Numbered from the stretch's first letter, positions 8,263 to 17,051 are shown. The stretch: DNA of 64,000 bases from Peteryoungia wuzhouensis (GCF_003205195.1 NZ_QJRY01000005.1:186001-250000), one strand, 5' to 3'. Numbers and translations: made by a program. The notes: generated by a model from the letters alone, not told the origin.

Positions 8263-9120
8263 ATGACCTTAGCGGCAAAAATCGGCGGTGGCGCCAAGCC
8301 GTCCAAACGGGACGGGGCATTCGGCTATCTGATGCCGGCCTTTCTGCTCGTGCTTTTGTTCTTCATCGTACCCGTGCTGATGCTGCTGTTGCGCAGCATT
8401 CTCGAGCCGGAACTCGGACTTCAGAATTACGAGGCGCTTCTCGGGTCGACCACCTATCTGCGCATCTTTCTCAATACGTTTATCGTGGCAGGTCTGGTGA
8501 CACTCATCTCGGTCGTCATCGGCTATCCCGTCGCCTGGTTGCTGGCCATCATGCCCGAGCGCTGGTCGCGCATTGTGCTCGCCATCATTATCCTGTCGAT
8601 GTGGACCAATCTCCTCGCGCGCACCTATGCCTGGATGGTTCTCTTGCAGCGCACCGGGGTGATCAACAAGACGCTGATCGGGTTGGGGTTGATCGACAAG
8701 CCGCTGGCACTGGTCAACAACCTCGTCGGCGTCACTATCGGCATGACCTATATCATGCTGCCCTTCGTCATCCTGCCGCTGATCGGTGTGATCCGTTCGA
8801 TCGATCCCGCGACGCTCAGGGCCGCAGCACTCTGTGGCGCCAATCGCTGGCAGTGTTTTGTTCGGGTGCTCCTCCCGCTTTCGGCTTCCGGCGTCGCCTC
8901 CGGTGCGTTGATGGTCTTCGTCATGTCGCTCGGTTACTTCGTCACGCCCGCACTGCTTGGAGGGACCGCGAACATGATGCTTGCCGAACTTGTCGCGCAA
9001 TTCGTCCAGTCGCTGGTGAATTGGGGGATGGGGGGCGCTGCGGCGCTGGTCCTTCTCGTCGTCACGCTCGCACTTTACGCCGTGCAACTGCGCTACTTCA
9101 ATCCGAACAAGGCAGGGTGA
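8263..9120 (+). CDS. ABC transporter permease, PotB type
   Basis: 285 residues, about six membrane helices. A short charged N-terminus precedes the first helix (about 21-45). The cytoplasmic EAA-like coupling loop is at about 186-207 (AAALCGANRWQCFVRVLLPL). The gene follows the intercistronic hairpin and lies 3 bases upstream of the second permease. Together the two permeases form the membrane channel of the polyamine-type importer. Confidence 0.88.
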   Translation: MTLAAKIGGGAKPSKRDGAFGYLMPAFLLVLLFFIVPVLMLLLRSILEPELGLQNYEALLGSTTYLRIFLNTFIVAGLVTLISVVIGYPVAWLLAIMPERWSRIVLAIIILSMWTNLLARTYAWMVLLQRTGVINKTLIGLGLIDKPLALVNNLVGVTIGMTYIMLPFVILPLIGVIRSIDPATLRAAALCGANRWQCFVRVLLPLSASGVASGALMVFVMSLGYFVTPALLGGTANMMLAELVAQFVQSLVNWGMGGAAALVLLVVTLALYAVQLRYFNPNKAG

Positions 9121-9123
9121 AGC

Positions 9124-9924
9124 ATGCTGCTCGATTTCGATAAGCTCGGCGGTCTCAAAATCGTCCTGATCGGTCTGACGGCGTTGGTCTGTCTGTTTCT
9201 GATCCTGCCGATCGCCTTCATTGCAGCGCTCTCCTTTGGCTCGTCGCAATGGCTGATTTTCCCGCCGCCGTCCTGGACGCTGAAGTGGTATCACGACCTT
9301 TTCGCTGATCCGCGCTGGCTCTATTCGGCCTGGACGAGCCTGAAGATCGCCTCGATCGTCACCGTGCTCTCCGTGGTCATCGGCTTTCTGGCCGCCCTTG
9401 GGCTGAACCGCCGCGATTTTTACGGTCGCGATGCACTCAGAGCCCTGTTTTTGACGCCGATGATCCTGCCGGTCGTCGTGCTCGCTGTCTCGCTCTACGC
9501 GCTTTTCCTCAAGCTCGGCCTCGCAGGGACGACTTTCGCCTTTGTTATTGCGCATCTTCTGATCGCTTTGCCGTTCTCGATCATCTCGATCGGCAATGCT
9601 CTCGATGGCTTCGACCGCTCGATCGAGGATGCGGCCATTCTGTGTGGCGCAAGCCCGTGGGAGGCCCGGCTGCGGGTGACTGTACCGGCCGTCAGCCACG
9701 GCATCTTTGCCGCTGCCGTCTTCTCCTTCCTCGCCTCCTGGGACGAGGTGGTGCTGGCGATCTTCATGGCGAGCCCAACCCTGCAGACTTTGCCGGTCAA
9801 GATCTGGGCGACGTTGCGCCAGGACCTGACGCCGGTGATCGCGGCTGCCTCCACTCTCCTCATCGCCTTCACCATTCTCCTGATGGTTTTGGCCGCACTT
9901 TTCCGCAAGGGACGTAGCAAATGA
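9124..9924 (+). CDS. ABC transporter permease, PotC type
   Basis: 266 residues with six predicted membrane helices. A periplasmic loop after helix 1 contains FPPPSWTLKWYHDLFADPRW, typical of PotC-like subunits. The coupling loop is EDAAILCGASPWEARLRVTVP. Its end overlaps the ATPase start by 4 bases (ATGA), so the two are translationally coupled. It is the partner of the PotB-type permease just upstream. Confidence 0.88.
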   Translation: MLLDFDKLGGLKIVLIGLTALVCLFLILPIAFIAALSFGSSQWLIFPPPSWTLKWYHDLFADPRWLYSAWTSLKIASIVTVLSVVIGFLAALGLNRRDFYGRDALRALFLTPMILPVVVLAVSLYALFLKLGLAGTTFAFVIAHLLIALPFSIISIGNALDGFDRSIEDAAILCGASPWEARLRVTVPAVSHGIFAAAVFSFLASWDEVVLAIFMASPTLQTLPVKIWATLRQDLTPVIAAASTLLIAFTILLMVLAALFRKGRSK

Positions 9925-10997
9925 CCGAACCCTTTCTCAGCATTCGCGGCATCCGTAAGACCTTCGGTGCCTTCACCGCCGTCAAGGATGTCACCATGGA
10001 CGTGGCCGAGGGCGAGTTCATGACATTTCTCGGTCCGTCCGGATCGGGCAAGTCGACGACGCTCTACATCCTCGCCGGCTTCCAGGATCCGACAGATGGC
10101 GACATCCTGCTCAAAGGTCAGAGCCTGCTTTCGACCCCGTCGCACAAACGCAATATCGGCATGGTCTTTCAGCGCTACACGCTCTTCCCGCACCTGAGCG
10201 TCGGTGAAAACGTCGCCTTCCCCTTGCGCATTCGTCGTGTCGGCCAGGCGGAGGTCACCGAGCGGGTCAAGAAAGCCCTCAAGCTGGTGCGGCTCGAAGG
10301 CTTCGAAGATCGCAAGCCGGCGCTGATGTCCGGTGGCCAGCAGCAGCGCGTGGCGCTTGCCCGTGCGCTTGTCTACAATCCGCCGGTCCTCCTGATGGAC
10401 GAGCCGCTTTCGGCGCTGGACAAGAAGCTGCGCGAGGAGATCCAGTTCGAGATCCGCCGCATTCACCAGGAAACCGGCGTGACCATTCTCTACGTCACCC
10501 ACGACCAGGAAGAAGCGCTGCGGCTCTCCGACCGGATCGCTGTCTTCAGCCAGGGGGAGATCGACCAGATCGGCACCGGTCAGGAACTCTATGCCAACCC
10601 GGCCACGCATTTCGTCGCGGGCTTTATCGGCGACAGCAATTTCATCAATGCGGAGGTGCTTTCGGCGGCGGATGGCAAGGCCAAGCTCTCGTTGCCGGGC
10701 GGCACTGTCGTCGACGGCGTGCCGATGCATGCCGGCAAAGCGGCCGGCAAGTCGGCATCGCTGCTGCTGCGGCCGGAACGCCTGTCACTGTCCAGCGCGC
10801 GGATCGACAATGGTCTGGCCGTGACGATCAACGACATCACCTTCCTCGGCAACAATGTCGAGGTGAGTACGCAGACGGGTAATGGCGAGAGCCTGTCCGT
10901 GCGCCTGCCCTTCGGGCACGAGGCAATCTCCAGCATCAGCCGGGGCGATCAGGCTTGGTTGAGCTTCGAACCGCAGACGACGCACGCTTTCGCCTGA
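9921..10997 (+). CDS. ABC transporter ATPase, PotA type
   Basis: 358 residues. Walker [10 protein letters not shown] is at about 38-46, the Q-loop in [10 protein letters not shown], the signature MSGGQQQ near 136, Walker B VLLMDEP near 156, and the switch His in [10 protein letters not shown]-terminal TOBE-type regulatory domain follows from about 240, as in PotA/FbpC-type ATPases. It is the last gene of the importer and converges with the TetR gene, 22 bases between the stops. Confidence 0.92.
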   Translation: MTEPFLSIRGIRKTFGAFTAVKDVTMDVAEGEFMTFLGPSGSGKSTTLYILAGFQDPTDGDILLKGQSLLSTPSHKRNIGMVFQRYTLFPHLSVGENVAFPLRIRRVGQAEVTERVKKALKLVRLEGFEDRKPALMSGGQQQRVALARALVYNPPVLLMDEPLSALDKKLREEIQFEIRRIHQETGVTILYVTHDQEEALRLSDRIAVFSQGEIDQIGTGQELYANPATHFVAGFIGDSNFINAEVLSAADGKAKLSLPGGTVVDGVPMHAGKAAGKSASLLLRPERLSLSSARIDNGLAVTINDITFLGNNVEVSTQTGNGESLSVRLPFGHEAISSISRGDQAWLSFEPQTTHAFA

Positions 10998-11019
10998 CGC
11001 GACGATCCGATGCCGGCGG

Positions 11020-11601
11020 TTAGGCCTGTTCGGGACGTCGAAACGCGCGCAAGACGAAATCAGCGCCCTCGCGTGCCAAGCGGTCGGGGTCTTCGATCAC
11101 CGCCTCTTCGGCATATTCAAGATGGGCGATGGTAATGCTGGCGACCATCAGTCGGCCCAGCGCGGGGTCGATCTCGACGAACTCGCCACTGCGGATGCCC
11201 TGGGCAATTAGGTCTTCGAGAGAGCGATAAAAGGCTTTGAGCTTGTCGGCCAGTTCGGCCAGTTCGGGGCTCTTGAGGGCGTCGCCGGTATAGATGGCGG
11301 ACATGGCCATCGGCATGCGGTGGAGACTGGAAAAATCCCAGACCAGGTATTGGTGCAGACGTTCAGACACCGAGCCCGGCTGACGGCATGCCTCATCGAT
11401 CCGGATGGCGGCTTCATTCAGGCTCAGGGCGAAGATTTCTTCGACAATCGCCTTCTTGTTGGGGAAGTGGTGGAAGAGCGAAGGCTGCTTGATATTCACA
11501 GCCTTCGCGATCTCGCGTGTGGTGGTGGCGCGGTAGCCCAGCCTCTTGAACAGCTTCGATGCCTGAATCAGGATTTCCTGTCTCGTATCGGCTGTTTCCA
11601 T
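11020..11601 (-). CDS. TetR-family regulator (last gene of permease-nitrilase operon)
   Basis: 193 residues. The N-terminal TetR helix-turn-helix is clear: ILIQASKLFKRLGYRATTTR followed by EIAKAVNIKQPSLFHHFPNK at about residues 10-52. The helical ligand domain follows. The gene starts 15 bases after the nitrilase stop in the same direction, so it is probably co-transcribed with the APC permease, small membrane protein and nitrilase. The perfect 28-base palindrome over the operon promoter (14373-14400) is its obvious candidate operator, giving an autoregulated circuit. Effector unknown, likely the permease or nitrilase substrate. Confidence 0.88.
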   Translation of the reverse strand: METADTRQEILIQASKLFKRLGYRATTTREIAKAVNIKQPSLFHHFPNKKAIVEEIFALSLNEAAIRIDEACRQPGSVSERLHQYLVWDFSSLHRMPMAMSAIYTGDALKSPELAELADKLKAFYRSLEDLIAQGIRSGEFVEIDPALGRLMVASITIAHLEYAEEAVIEDPDRLAREGADFVLRAFRRPEQA

Positions 11602-11616
11602 GAGGCTTCTCCTGCG

Positions 11617-12537
11617 TTAGACCGCGCCTCCGATCTCCCGGCGTCGGTTGACGGTCAGGTTGAAGACGTCTCTGCGATCGTAGTGGCCTACGACATCAAG
11701 ATCGTGCTTAAAGCGGATCGTGTCGGCAAGATCAATTGTCGCAACGACTGTCTCGCCGCCGAATACAGGGCCGACGAGGAATTCGCCGTCCGGGCCGACG
11801 ACCCCCGAGCCGCCCTTGAGGCCATCCTCGCCGCCAAGACCTGATATGAACGCCTCGCGGAGCGCTTCCGGCACACGCGCGACGGGGAGGTAGGTGGCGG
11901 CGCTTACCACAAAGCAACGACCCTCGAAGGCATATGTGCGGCAGGCCAATTGATGCGAGATCGGCATGTCCGGCCATGCGGCGATATGGATCTGCTCGTC
12001 TGAGGCATGAAGAGCGTGCCGGGCGAGGGGATGCCAGTGCTCCCAGCAGACCAGGCCTCCGATGCGCCCCGCCGGAGTGTCGACGGCCAACAGTCCGGCA
12101 GCATCGCCGGGTGCCCAGACGTTTCGTTCCGTGTGCGTCGGCAGGAGCTTGCGGTGGACGTTGAGCAGCGTGCCGTCCGGGCCAATGGTGATCATGCTGT
12201 TGAACAGGATCGACGCCGAAGACCGGGCGCGCTCGTTGATGCCCATGACCACCGTGATGCCCGCTTCGCGTGCGGCATCACAAAGGGCGCGTCCTGGTGC
12301 GCTGTCGAGGACGAGACTGGCCTCGACCAGTTTTCCGAACCAGTGGCGGGCCTCTGCGCTGTCCCAGCCTGCCATGCCGAATACCCAGGACGGATATCCT
12401 CCCAACCAGGTTTCGGGGAAGACTACGAGATCTGCGCCATCCTGCGCCGCGACCCGAATGGCCTGCTGCGCCATGGCGATCGCCGCGTCGAGATCAAGGA
12501 GCGGCGGCGTGTCTTGAATGATGTGAAGTTTCGTCAT
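11617..12537 (-). CDS. Nitrilase-family carbon-nitrogen hydrolase
   Basis: 306 residues with the full Glu-Lys-Cys triad of the CN-hydrolase fold: Glu in LVVFPETWLGGYP, Lys in NVHRKLLPTH, Cys in GLVCWEHWHP. The CWEHW and PETW patterns are those of true nitrilases (nitrile to carboxylate plus ammonia) rather than amidases, and the length fits. It lies in an operon with an APC-type permease that may bring in the substrate. The preferred nitrile (arylacetonitrile, aliphatic, or cyano-amino acid) cannot be told from sequence alone. Confidence 0.88.
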   Translation of the reverse strand: MTKLHIIQDTPPLLDLDAAIAMAQQAIRVAAQDGADLVVFPETWLGGYPSWVFGMAGWDSAEARHWFGKLVEASLVLDSAPGRALCDAAREAGITVVMGINERARSSASILFNSMITIGPDGTLLNVHRKLLPTHTERNVWAPGDAAGLLAVDTPAGRIGGLVCWEHWHPLARHALHASDEQIHIAAWPDMPISHQLACRTYAFEGRCFVVSAATYLPVARVPEALREAFISGLGGEDGLKGGSGVVGPDGEFLVGPVFGGETVVATIDLADTIRFKHDLDVVGHYDRRDVFNLTVNRRREIGGAV

Positions 12538-12546
12538 GGATTGACC

Positions 12547-12927
12547 TCATGAATAAAGAAAGGAGGAAACGGCTGCAGCCGTCAGTCCGAATGCGAAGGT
12601 GGACAGGGAACAGAAGTCCAGCCACCAGACGAGGCGGGTGCGCGTCGGCCAATCGGGCCACCAGGCAAGGGCGCCCGTGCCGATTGCTGTATAGAAACCG
12701 CTGACGATGAGCAGCCAGCCAATGGCCGGGTGCAGCATTGTGGCGCCATAGCCCAATGCCAGCAGAACGGTTCCGATGATCAAAGCATCGACGTGACCCT
12801 GGCGAAGGCGCGAGATCTGCTTGATTGCAAACCAGCCCTTTGGCTTGTCCAGAGCGACGGAGAGCAACATTCCGGAGATCCCGCCGATGGACAGAAGCAC
12901 GAGCCCTGCTTGGGTGATGAAGGTCAT
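12547..12927 (-). CDS. Small hypothetical membrane protein
   Basis: 126 residues with four probable membrane helices: ITQAGLVLLSIGGISGMLLS, HVDALIIGTVLLALGYGATM, IGWLLIVSGFYTAIGTGALAW and LDFCSLSTFAFGLTAAAVSS. I do not recognise the family. The start at 12927 is chosen because its ATG overlaps the APC permease stop by 4 bases (ATGA). The nitrilase follows 9 bases after its stop. It could be an accessory subunit of the permease or a product/ion handling protein; no function is claimed. Confidence 0.75.
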   Translation of the reverse strand: MTFITQAGLVLLSIGGISGMLLSVALDKPKGWFAIKQISRLRQGHVDALIIGTVLLALGYGATMLHPAIGWLLIVSGFYTAIGTGALAWWPDWPTRTRLVWWLDFCSLSTFAFGLTAAAVSSFLYS

Positions 12928-14369
12928 TTTTGTTCCTTGTGTCTCAGGGTGGCGAGGATGATCGCGAAAGCGGTGACAAGCGCGAAGATGATCAGCGGTG
13001 CAGCCACCAGCAGGCTTGAGGCTCCGGGGGGTGCGAGTTCGGGACGTGGCCACGCGATGTTGGCGGTTTCAAAGGCCAGCCAGAGAAAGGCGATGGTGTT
13101 TATGGGCATGCCGAGCGCGCCAGAGCGAAATGCGCCTGCCGGGTTCCATCGTCCGCTTGCCCGCGCATAGAGCGCGGCTGCCACCACCAGGAAGAAGGTG
13201 GCATAAAGCCCCATCGTGCCGAAGGAAATCATCGTGCCGATCGCCTGGTCATTCAAACCGAGTAGCAGGGCGAGACCCGCCACCACCGTTACCAGTGCCA
13301 TCGCCGCGAGGGGGACTTTGCTGCCGGTGCTCACGCCGGCAAGCTTTTTGGAGCCGGGCAGTGCTCCGTCACGGGCCAGGCCGAAAACGATGCGGCCCGT
13401 ATAGGCCTGCATGGAAACGATGCAGGCCATGAAGGTGGTGACGACGATCGCGTAAAACGGTCGTTCGGACCAGGCGCCGAGGTTTTCGGTCACCGCCGCC
13501 GTCACGGGATCGGCAATCTCTCCGGCGACCAGCGCCTGGACGTTCGAACTGGCCAGGGTGATGGCTGCGGCAACGAGGACGACGAGTGCGCCGACGGTGG
13601 CCGTCGCCCCCATGATGGCTCTTGGAATGTTGCTGCCGGCGCCCGCCGTCTCCTCGGCGACCGAGGCGCTGGCGTCGAAACCGACAAAGGCCCAGCCGCA
13701 TACGGCAAGTGCCGTCAGATAGGTTGCGAGCGTCGGGGCCGTGCTAAGGTTTTCGACAAGGAGGCTGACCGGCTGGTTCTGGAAGAACAGGATCAGGACG
13801 AGGCCGATGCCGAGCGAACCCAGGACCTCTGCCGCAATGCCGATGTTCACCAGGAACGACGCGAGGCGTATGCCGCGGGCATTGACGATGAGCGCGGCCA
13901 GAAGCAGCCCCATCGCGATGGCCGCTCGTGCAATTCCCTTGGGTTCGGTCCCGGTCAAGAGCAGGCTGACCCACGGGGCTGCCAGATAGGCAACGGTCGC
14001 CAAGGCGGCGGTGACCGCCAGGGCATAGATAATGCCGGTCACCAGGCCATAGCCCTTGCCCGCCAGCCGGCTCGTCCAGTGATAAGGCCCACCCGCCACC
14101 GGGAACTCGGATGCCAGTTCCGAATAGACAAAGGCAACCGTCAACTGGCCGGCCAAGGACAGAACAAGCAGCCAGATCCAGGCCGGTCCCGTCAGCTGAA
14201 TTCCAAGCGAGAAGATCGCGTAGAGGCCGACGACGGGCGCCACTGTCGCCACGCCGATCGAGAATACCGAGAACAACCCGATATCGCGCTTCAACTCTTG
14301 TTTGAACCCGAGGTCAGCCAGTTGGCTGGCGTCTCCCTGTGTCGATGTTTTCATAGTCTGCTCTCCCAT
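12924..14369 (-). CDS. APC-family amino acid/amine permease
   Basis: About 481 residues and 12 predicted membrane helices. The family-typical opening includes FKQELKRDIGLFSVFSIGVA and then helix 1. AWIWLLVLSLAGQLTVAFVY precedes SELASEFPVAGGPYHWTSRL, a strong amino acid-polyamine-organocation permease motif. Other hallmarks are GFDASASVAEETAGAGSNIP. Two starts are possible, 14369 (after AGGGAG) and 14354 (MKTSTQ, after GGGAG); both have good ribosome sites. It is the first gene of the permease / small membrane protein / nitrilase / TetR operon and is probably a symporter for the nitrilase substrate or another amino compound. Confidence 0.88.
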   Translation of the reverse strand: MGEQTMKTSTQGDASQLADLGFKQELKRDIGLFSVFSIGVATVAPVVGLYAIFSLGIQLTGPAWIWLLVLSLAGQLTVAFVYSELASEFPVAGGPYHWTSRLAGKGYGLVTGIIYALAVTAALATVAYLAAPWVSLLLTGTEPKGIARAAIAMGLLLAALIVNARGIRLASFLVNIGIAAEVLGSLGIGLVLILFFQNQPVSLLVENLSTAPTLATYLTALAVCGWAFVGFDASASVAEETAGAGSNIPRAIMGATATVGALVVLVAAAITLASSNVQALVAGEIADPVTAAVTENLGAWSERPFYAIVVTTFMACIVSMQAYTGRIVFGLARDGALPGSKKLAGVSTGSKVPLAAMALVTVVAGLALLLGLNDQAIGTMISFGTMGLYATFFLVVAAALYARASGRWNPAGAFRSGALGMPINTIAFLWLAFETANIAWPRPELAPPGASSLLVAAPLIIFALVTAFAIILATLRHKEQK

Positions 14370-14372
14370 TTG

Positions 14373-14425
14373 AGTCTCCCTATCAAATGATAGGGAGACT
14401 ATTTGAGAGTTGCGTCGATTGTCAA
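14373..14425 (-). promoter_or_regulatory. Promoter and perfect 28-base palindromic operator of the permease-nitrilase operon
   Basis: On the minus strand, TTGACA (14420-14425) and AATAGT (14398-14403) are 16 bases apart. Overlapping the -10 and the expected transcription start is a perfect inverted repeat: AGTCTCCCTATCA (14373-14385), spacer AA, TGATAGGGAGACT (14388-14400). A repressor bound here would block RNA polymerase, and the right-hand arm also carries the ribosome site for the 14369 start. The operon's own TetR protein is the likely ligand. Confidence 0.78.
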
Positions 14426-14633
14426 TCGTGCTCAATTCTGGGTGATCGAGGCCACCGCACGCGCCATGCCCGATATGCCGCATGGCAGGGCAAGGGAGCG
14501 CGCGGACGCGTGGCGGATCGCGACCGGCGGCAGGTTTCGTATTTTGGAGTTGAGACAAACGCGGCACGAAAATGGGCCGCCAATTCAGCGGGTTGCAGAA
14601 CTTGCCCGTCACCGGGGCAAGCGCAACCTGCCT

Positions 14634-15698
14634 TCAGTCGATGTCCTTCAGGGCATCAAGCGGTCCGGTGAGCGCGGTCCTTGGAGGCACCAGCATCGGC
14701 TGAATGAGATGCGTGATCGCCGGAGGGCGTGTGGAGTCGAGGATCCGGAACCCCTCGGCAATCATGGCCTCGCTGTCCTGCCGGATCATGTAAACGGGGA
14801 AGGGCAGGAATGATCCGAACGGGTCGTAGTCGTAGCAGCCGACCACGATGTCGGCGAAGGTCTCGTGTGGATGCTGTCCGAGAAAGCGCATCAGGCCTTC
14901 GAGGTTGATCGAGGAGTTGACGAAGAAACAACGTGGCAGTTTGCCATGGGATTCGTAGAATGTTTCAAAGGCGCGCGCTGTCATGGCGGGGGAGTAACCT
15001 GTCGGCTGGATGCAGGCTTCCGGGCTCTCTCCCAGCATCGCGATCTTGATGTCGCGGAAGCCACGAATGCGTTCGCGGCTCGCATGGTCGTCACGACCGC
15101 CGAAGAGGTAGACCTCGTCTGCGGTGATCGGGACCGCACCGTCCTGCTGGGCCTGCTCGATGATGGCGCGGGTCAACATGCGCGCACCTTCAAAATTGTC
15201 GGAGATCACCGAGGGCGCGCGTGTGCCGGGCAAGTCGATGTTGACATGCCTGAGGCCTGCCTTGATGCAAACTTCGTGGACGCCGTCCGGATCCGTGGCG
15301 CCGGCGATGAACAGCTCATCGATCGAATAGGAAATAAGGGTTTCGACGATCTGCCGCTCTTCGTCAGGGTCACGGCATGCGCTGACAACGACGGGGCATT
15401 GCCCGCGGCTTCTGACCTCCGCCTCGAAGGTTTGTGCCATGGACGAAAAGTAGCGGTTGTCATGGATGGGCAGGAGCAGGCCGACAAGGCCGGAACGTGA
15501 GGAGCGCAGTCCCCGGGCCTGCAAATTCGCGGTGTATTGATGCTCTTCCGCGAGCCCCTGGATCAGCTGCGCGGTCGCTTCCTTGATGCGCCGTTTGCGC
15601 CAACTGCCGTTCAAGACGGCGCTCACGGTCGATGGCGAGCATCCCGACAGGACCGAAAGGTCATAGATCGTCGCCTTCTTTTTCCCCATGTCACTCAT
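14634..15698 (-). CDS. LacI-family regulator of the divergent sugar operon
   Basis: 354 residues. The LacI helix-turn-helix (KATIYDLSVLSGCSPSTVSA, then VLNGSWRKRRIKE) occupies the first 35 residues, followed by a periplasmic-binding-protein-like effector domain (SGLVGLLLPIHDNRYFSSMA onward). The start at 15698 (MSDMGKKK) follows CAGGGAGACGCAG. It is divergent from the ribose-type ABC and kinase operon, and a LacI-type operator lies in the shared region at 15770-15810. Its helix-turn-helix has an unusual SWRKRRIKE stretch where many LacI proteins have a shorter basic turn. Confidence 0.88.
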   Translation of the reverse strand: MSDMGKKKATIYDLSVLSGCSPSTVSAVLNGSWRKRRIKEATAQLIQGLAEEHQYTANLQARGLRSSRSGLVGLLLPIHDNRYFSSMAQTFEAEVRSRGQCPVVVSACRDPDEERQIVETLISYSIDELFIAGATDPDGVHEVCIKAGLRHVNIDLPGTRAPSVISDNFEGARMLTRAIIEQAQQDGAVPITADEVYLFGGRDDHASRERIRGFRDIKIAMLGESPEACIQPTGYSPAMTARAFETFYESHGKLPRCFFVNSSINLEGLMRFLGQHPHETFADIVVGCYDYDPFGSFLPFPVYMIRQDSEAMIAEGFRILDSTRPPAITHLIQPMLVPPRTALTGPLDALKDID

Positions 15699-15769
15699 CT
15701 GCGTCTCCCTGCCGGCCTTCTTTAGGAAAATTCCCCTCTTGACGAAAGTGTAACCTTGACGGATATTGA

Positions 15770-15810
15770 TTGCACCATCGATTGTGCAAAAAAGAAACAT
15801 CGATTGTGCA
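15770..15810. promoter_or_regulatory. LacI-type operator with repeated half
   Basis: A 20-base near-perfect palindrome: TTGCAC-c-ATCGAT-t-GTGCAA at 15770-15789, with the CG centre typical of LacI operators. Its right half CATCGATTGTGCA (15776-15788) is repeated exactly at 15798-15810, 22 bases on, about two helical turns. A TTGACG at 15756-15761 could be the -35 of the plus-strand operon. The sites sit between the LacI gene and the operon it probably represses. Confidence 0.75.
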
Positions 15811-15935
15811 GGGTGGTTCGCCGGAGGAGGCGATGGGAGGCAAGGGTATTCCCGGGCCAAGAGGAAACCTGAGACGTCCGTGAGCGAAGGCTGCGGGTGG
15901 AGATCGTTTTTGACGATCCTTGAGGAGGAGAGAAC

Positions 15936-16919
15936 ATGAAAAGGCTTATCGTGGCGGCTCTTGCCGCATCGCTTTCGCTTGCCGGTGCCGTTGTCGCCTA
16001 CGCGGCCGATGCGCCGAAAGTCGGTGTCGTCGTGAAGATCGGTGGCATTCCGTGGTTCAATGCCATGGAGGCCGGCATCAAGGAACAGGGGCAGAAGCTC
16101 GGGATCGACGCCTTCATGGTCGGTCCGACCAGTGCGGACCCGGCTCTGCAGGTCCGTGCCATCGAAGACCTGATCGCCCAGGGCGTCAAGGTCATCGGCG
16201 TGGTTCCGAACGACGCCAAGGTCCTTGAGCCCGTACTTCAAAAGGCGCAGGCGGCCGGCATCAAGGTCGTGACGCATGAATCGCCCTCGCAGAAGGGCGC
16301 CGACTGGAATTTCGAACTCGCGTCATCGACAGGTTTCGGTGAAGCGCATGCCAAGCTGCTTGCCGAGAAGATGGGTGGCAAGGGCGAGTATGCCGTTTAT
16401 GTCGGCTCGCTCACCGTCCCGCTCCACAACGCGTGGGCAGATGCGGCCATCGCCTATCTCCAGAAGAATTATCCCGACATGAAACTGGTCGGCGATCGCT
16501 ACGGTGTCGCAGAAGATGTCGACAAGAGCCGCTCCACCGCGCTCGATCTGATCGCGGCGCATCCGGATCTCAAGGGATTCCTCGCCTTCGGCAGCCAGGG
16601 ACCGATCGGTGCCGGCCGTGCCGTCGAAGAACGCCGCAAGACAGGCGAGATCTTCGTCATCGGTCCTTTCTCGCCAGGCCAGGGCCAGAAGCTGATCAAG
16701 GCCGATGCCATTGCCGGCGGCTTCATGTGGAATCCGAAGCAGGCTGGCGAAGTGTTCGTCACCATGGCGGACCGCCTGATCAAGGGTGAAAGCATCAAGG
16801 AAGGCGACGACATCCCGGGTCTCGGCGTGATCAAGCCGGCTGGCAACGACATCATCGTCGACCAGCTGCTGGCGATCAACAAGGATACCGTCGACGAACT
16901 CGCGGCCATGGGGCTCTGA
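15936..16919 (+). CDS. Sugar ABC transporter binding protein, RbsB type
   Basis: 327 residues with a signal peptide (MKRLIVAALAASLSLAGAVVAYA, then ADAPKVGV). The mature part is a periplasmic binding protein of the ribose/autoinducer-2 class: VVVKIGGIPWFNAMEAGIKE at the start, then DLIAQGVKVIGVVPNDAK, and FLAFGSQGPIGAGRAVEER. It is first in the operon after a strong GAGGAGGAGAG ribosome site and is followed by an ATPase with two nucleotide domains and two permeases. The downstream kinases and aldolase suggest a pentose, ketose or deoxysugar ligand. Confidence 0.9.
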   Translation: MKRLIVAALAASLSLAGAVVAYAADAPKVGVVVKIGGIPWFNAMEAGIKEQGQKLGIDAFMVGPTSADPALQVRAIEDLIAQGVKVIGVVPNDAKVLEPVLQKAQAAGIKVVTHESPSQKGADWNFELASSTGFGEAHAKLLAEKMGGKGEYAVYVGSLTVPLHNAWADAAIAYLQKNYPDMKLVGDRYGVAEDVDKSRSTALDLIAAHPDLKGFLAFGSQGPIGAGRAVEERRKTGEIFVIGPFSPGQGQKLIKADAIAGGFMWNPKQAGEVFVTMADRLIKGESIKEGDDIPGLGVIKPAGNDIIVDQLLAINKDTVDELAAMGL

Positions 16920-16985
16920 TCCAGCGAAAGACCTCCCCGGTTCCGGACCTGTAGCCCCCTGCAGCTCCGGATCTTCGCTGAGCAA

Positions 16986-17017
16986 CCGGTGTCCGGCAGC
17001 CCTTAGCCGGACACCGG
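16986..17017 (+). terminator. Intercistronic stem-loop between binding-protein and ATPase genes
   Basis: CCGGTGTCCGGC (16986-16997), loop AGCCCTTA, GCCGGACACCGG (17006-17017): a perfect 12-bp stem without a T run. It is in the same place as the hairpin at 8211-8237 in the first importer and fits partial termination or mRNA 3'-end protection that favours binding-protein output. Confidence 0.72.
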
Positions 17018-17051
17018 ACCCAACCCGGCATGACAGCAGACAGGTTCTTCC

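Noticed and set aside
14426..14633. Coding sequence in the 208 bases between the permease-operon promoter and the end of the LacI gene.
   Set aside because: Plus-strand frames here have no ribosome site and run into the antisense of the LacI gene; nothing recognisable is encoded.
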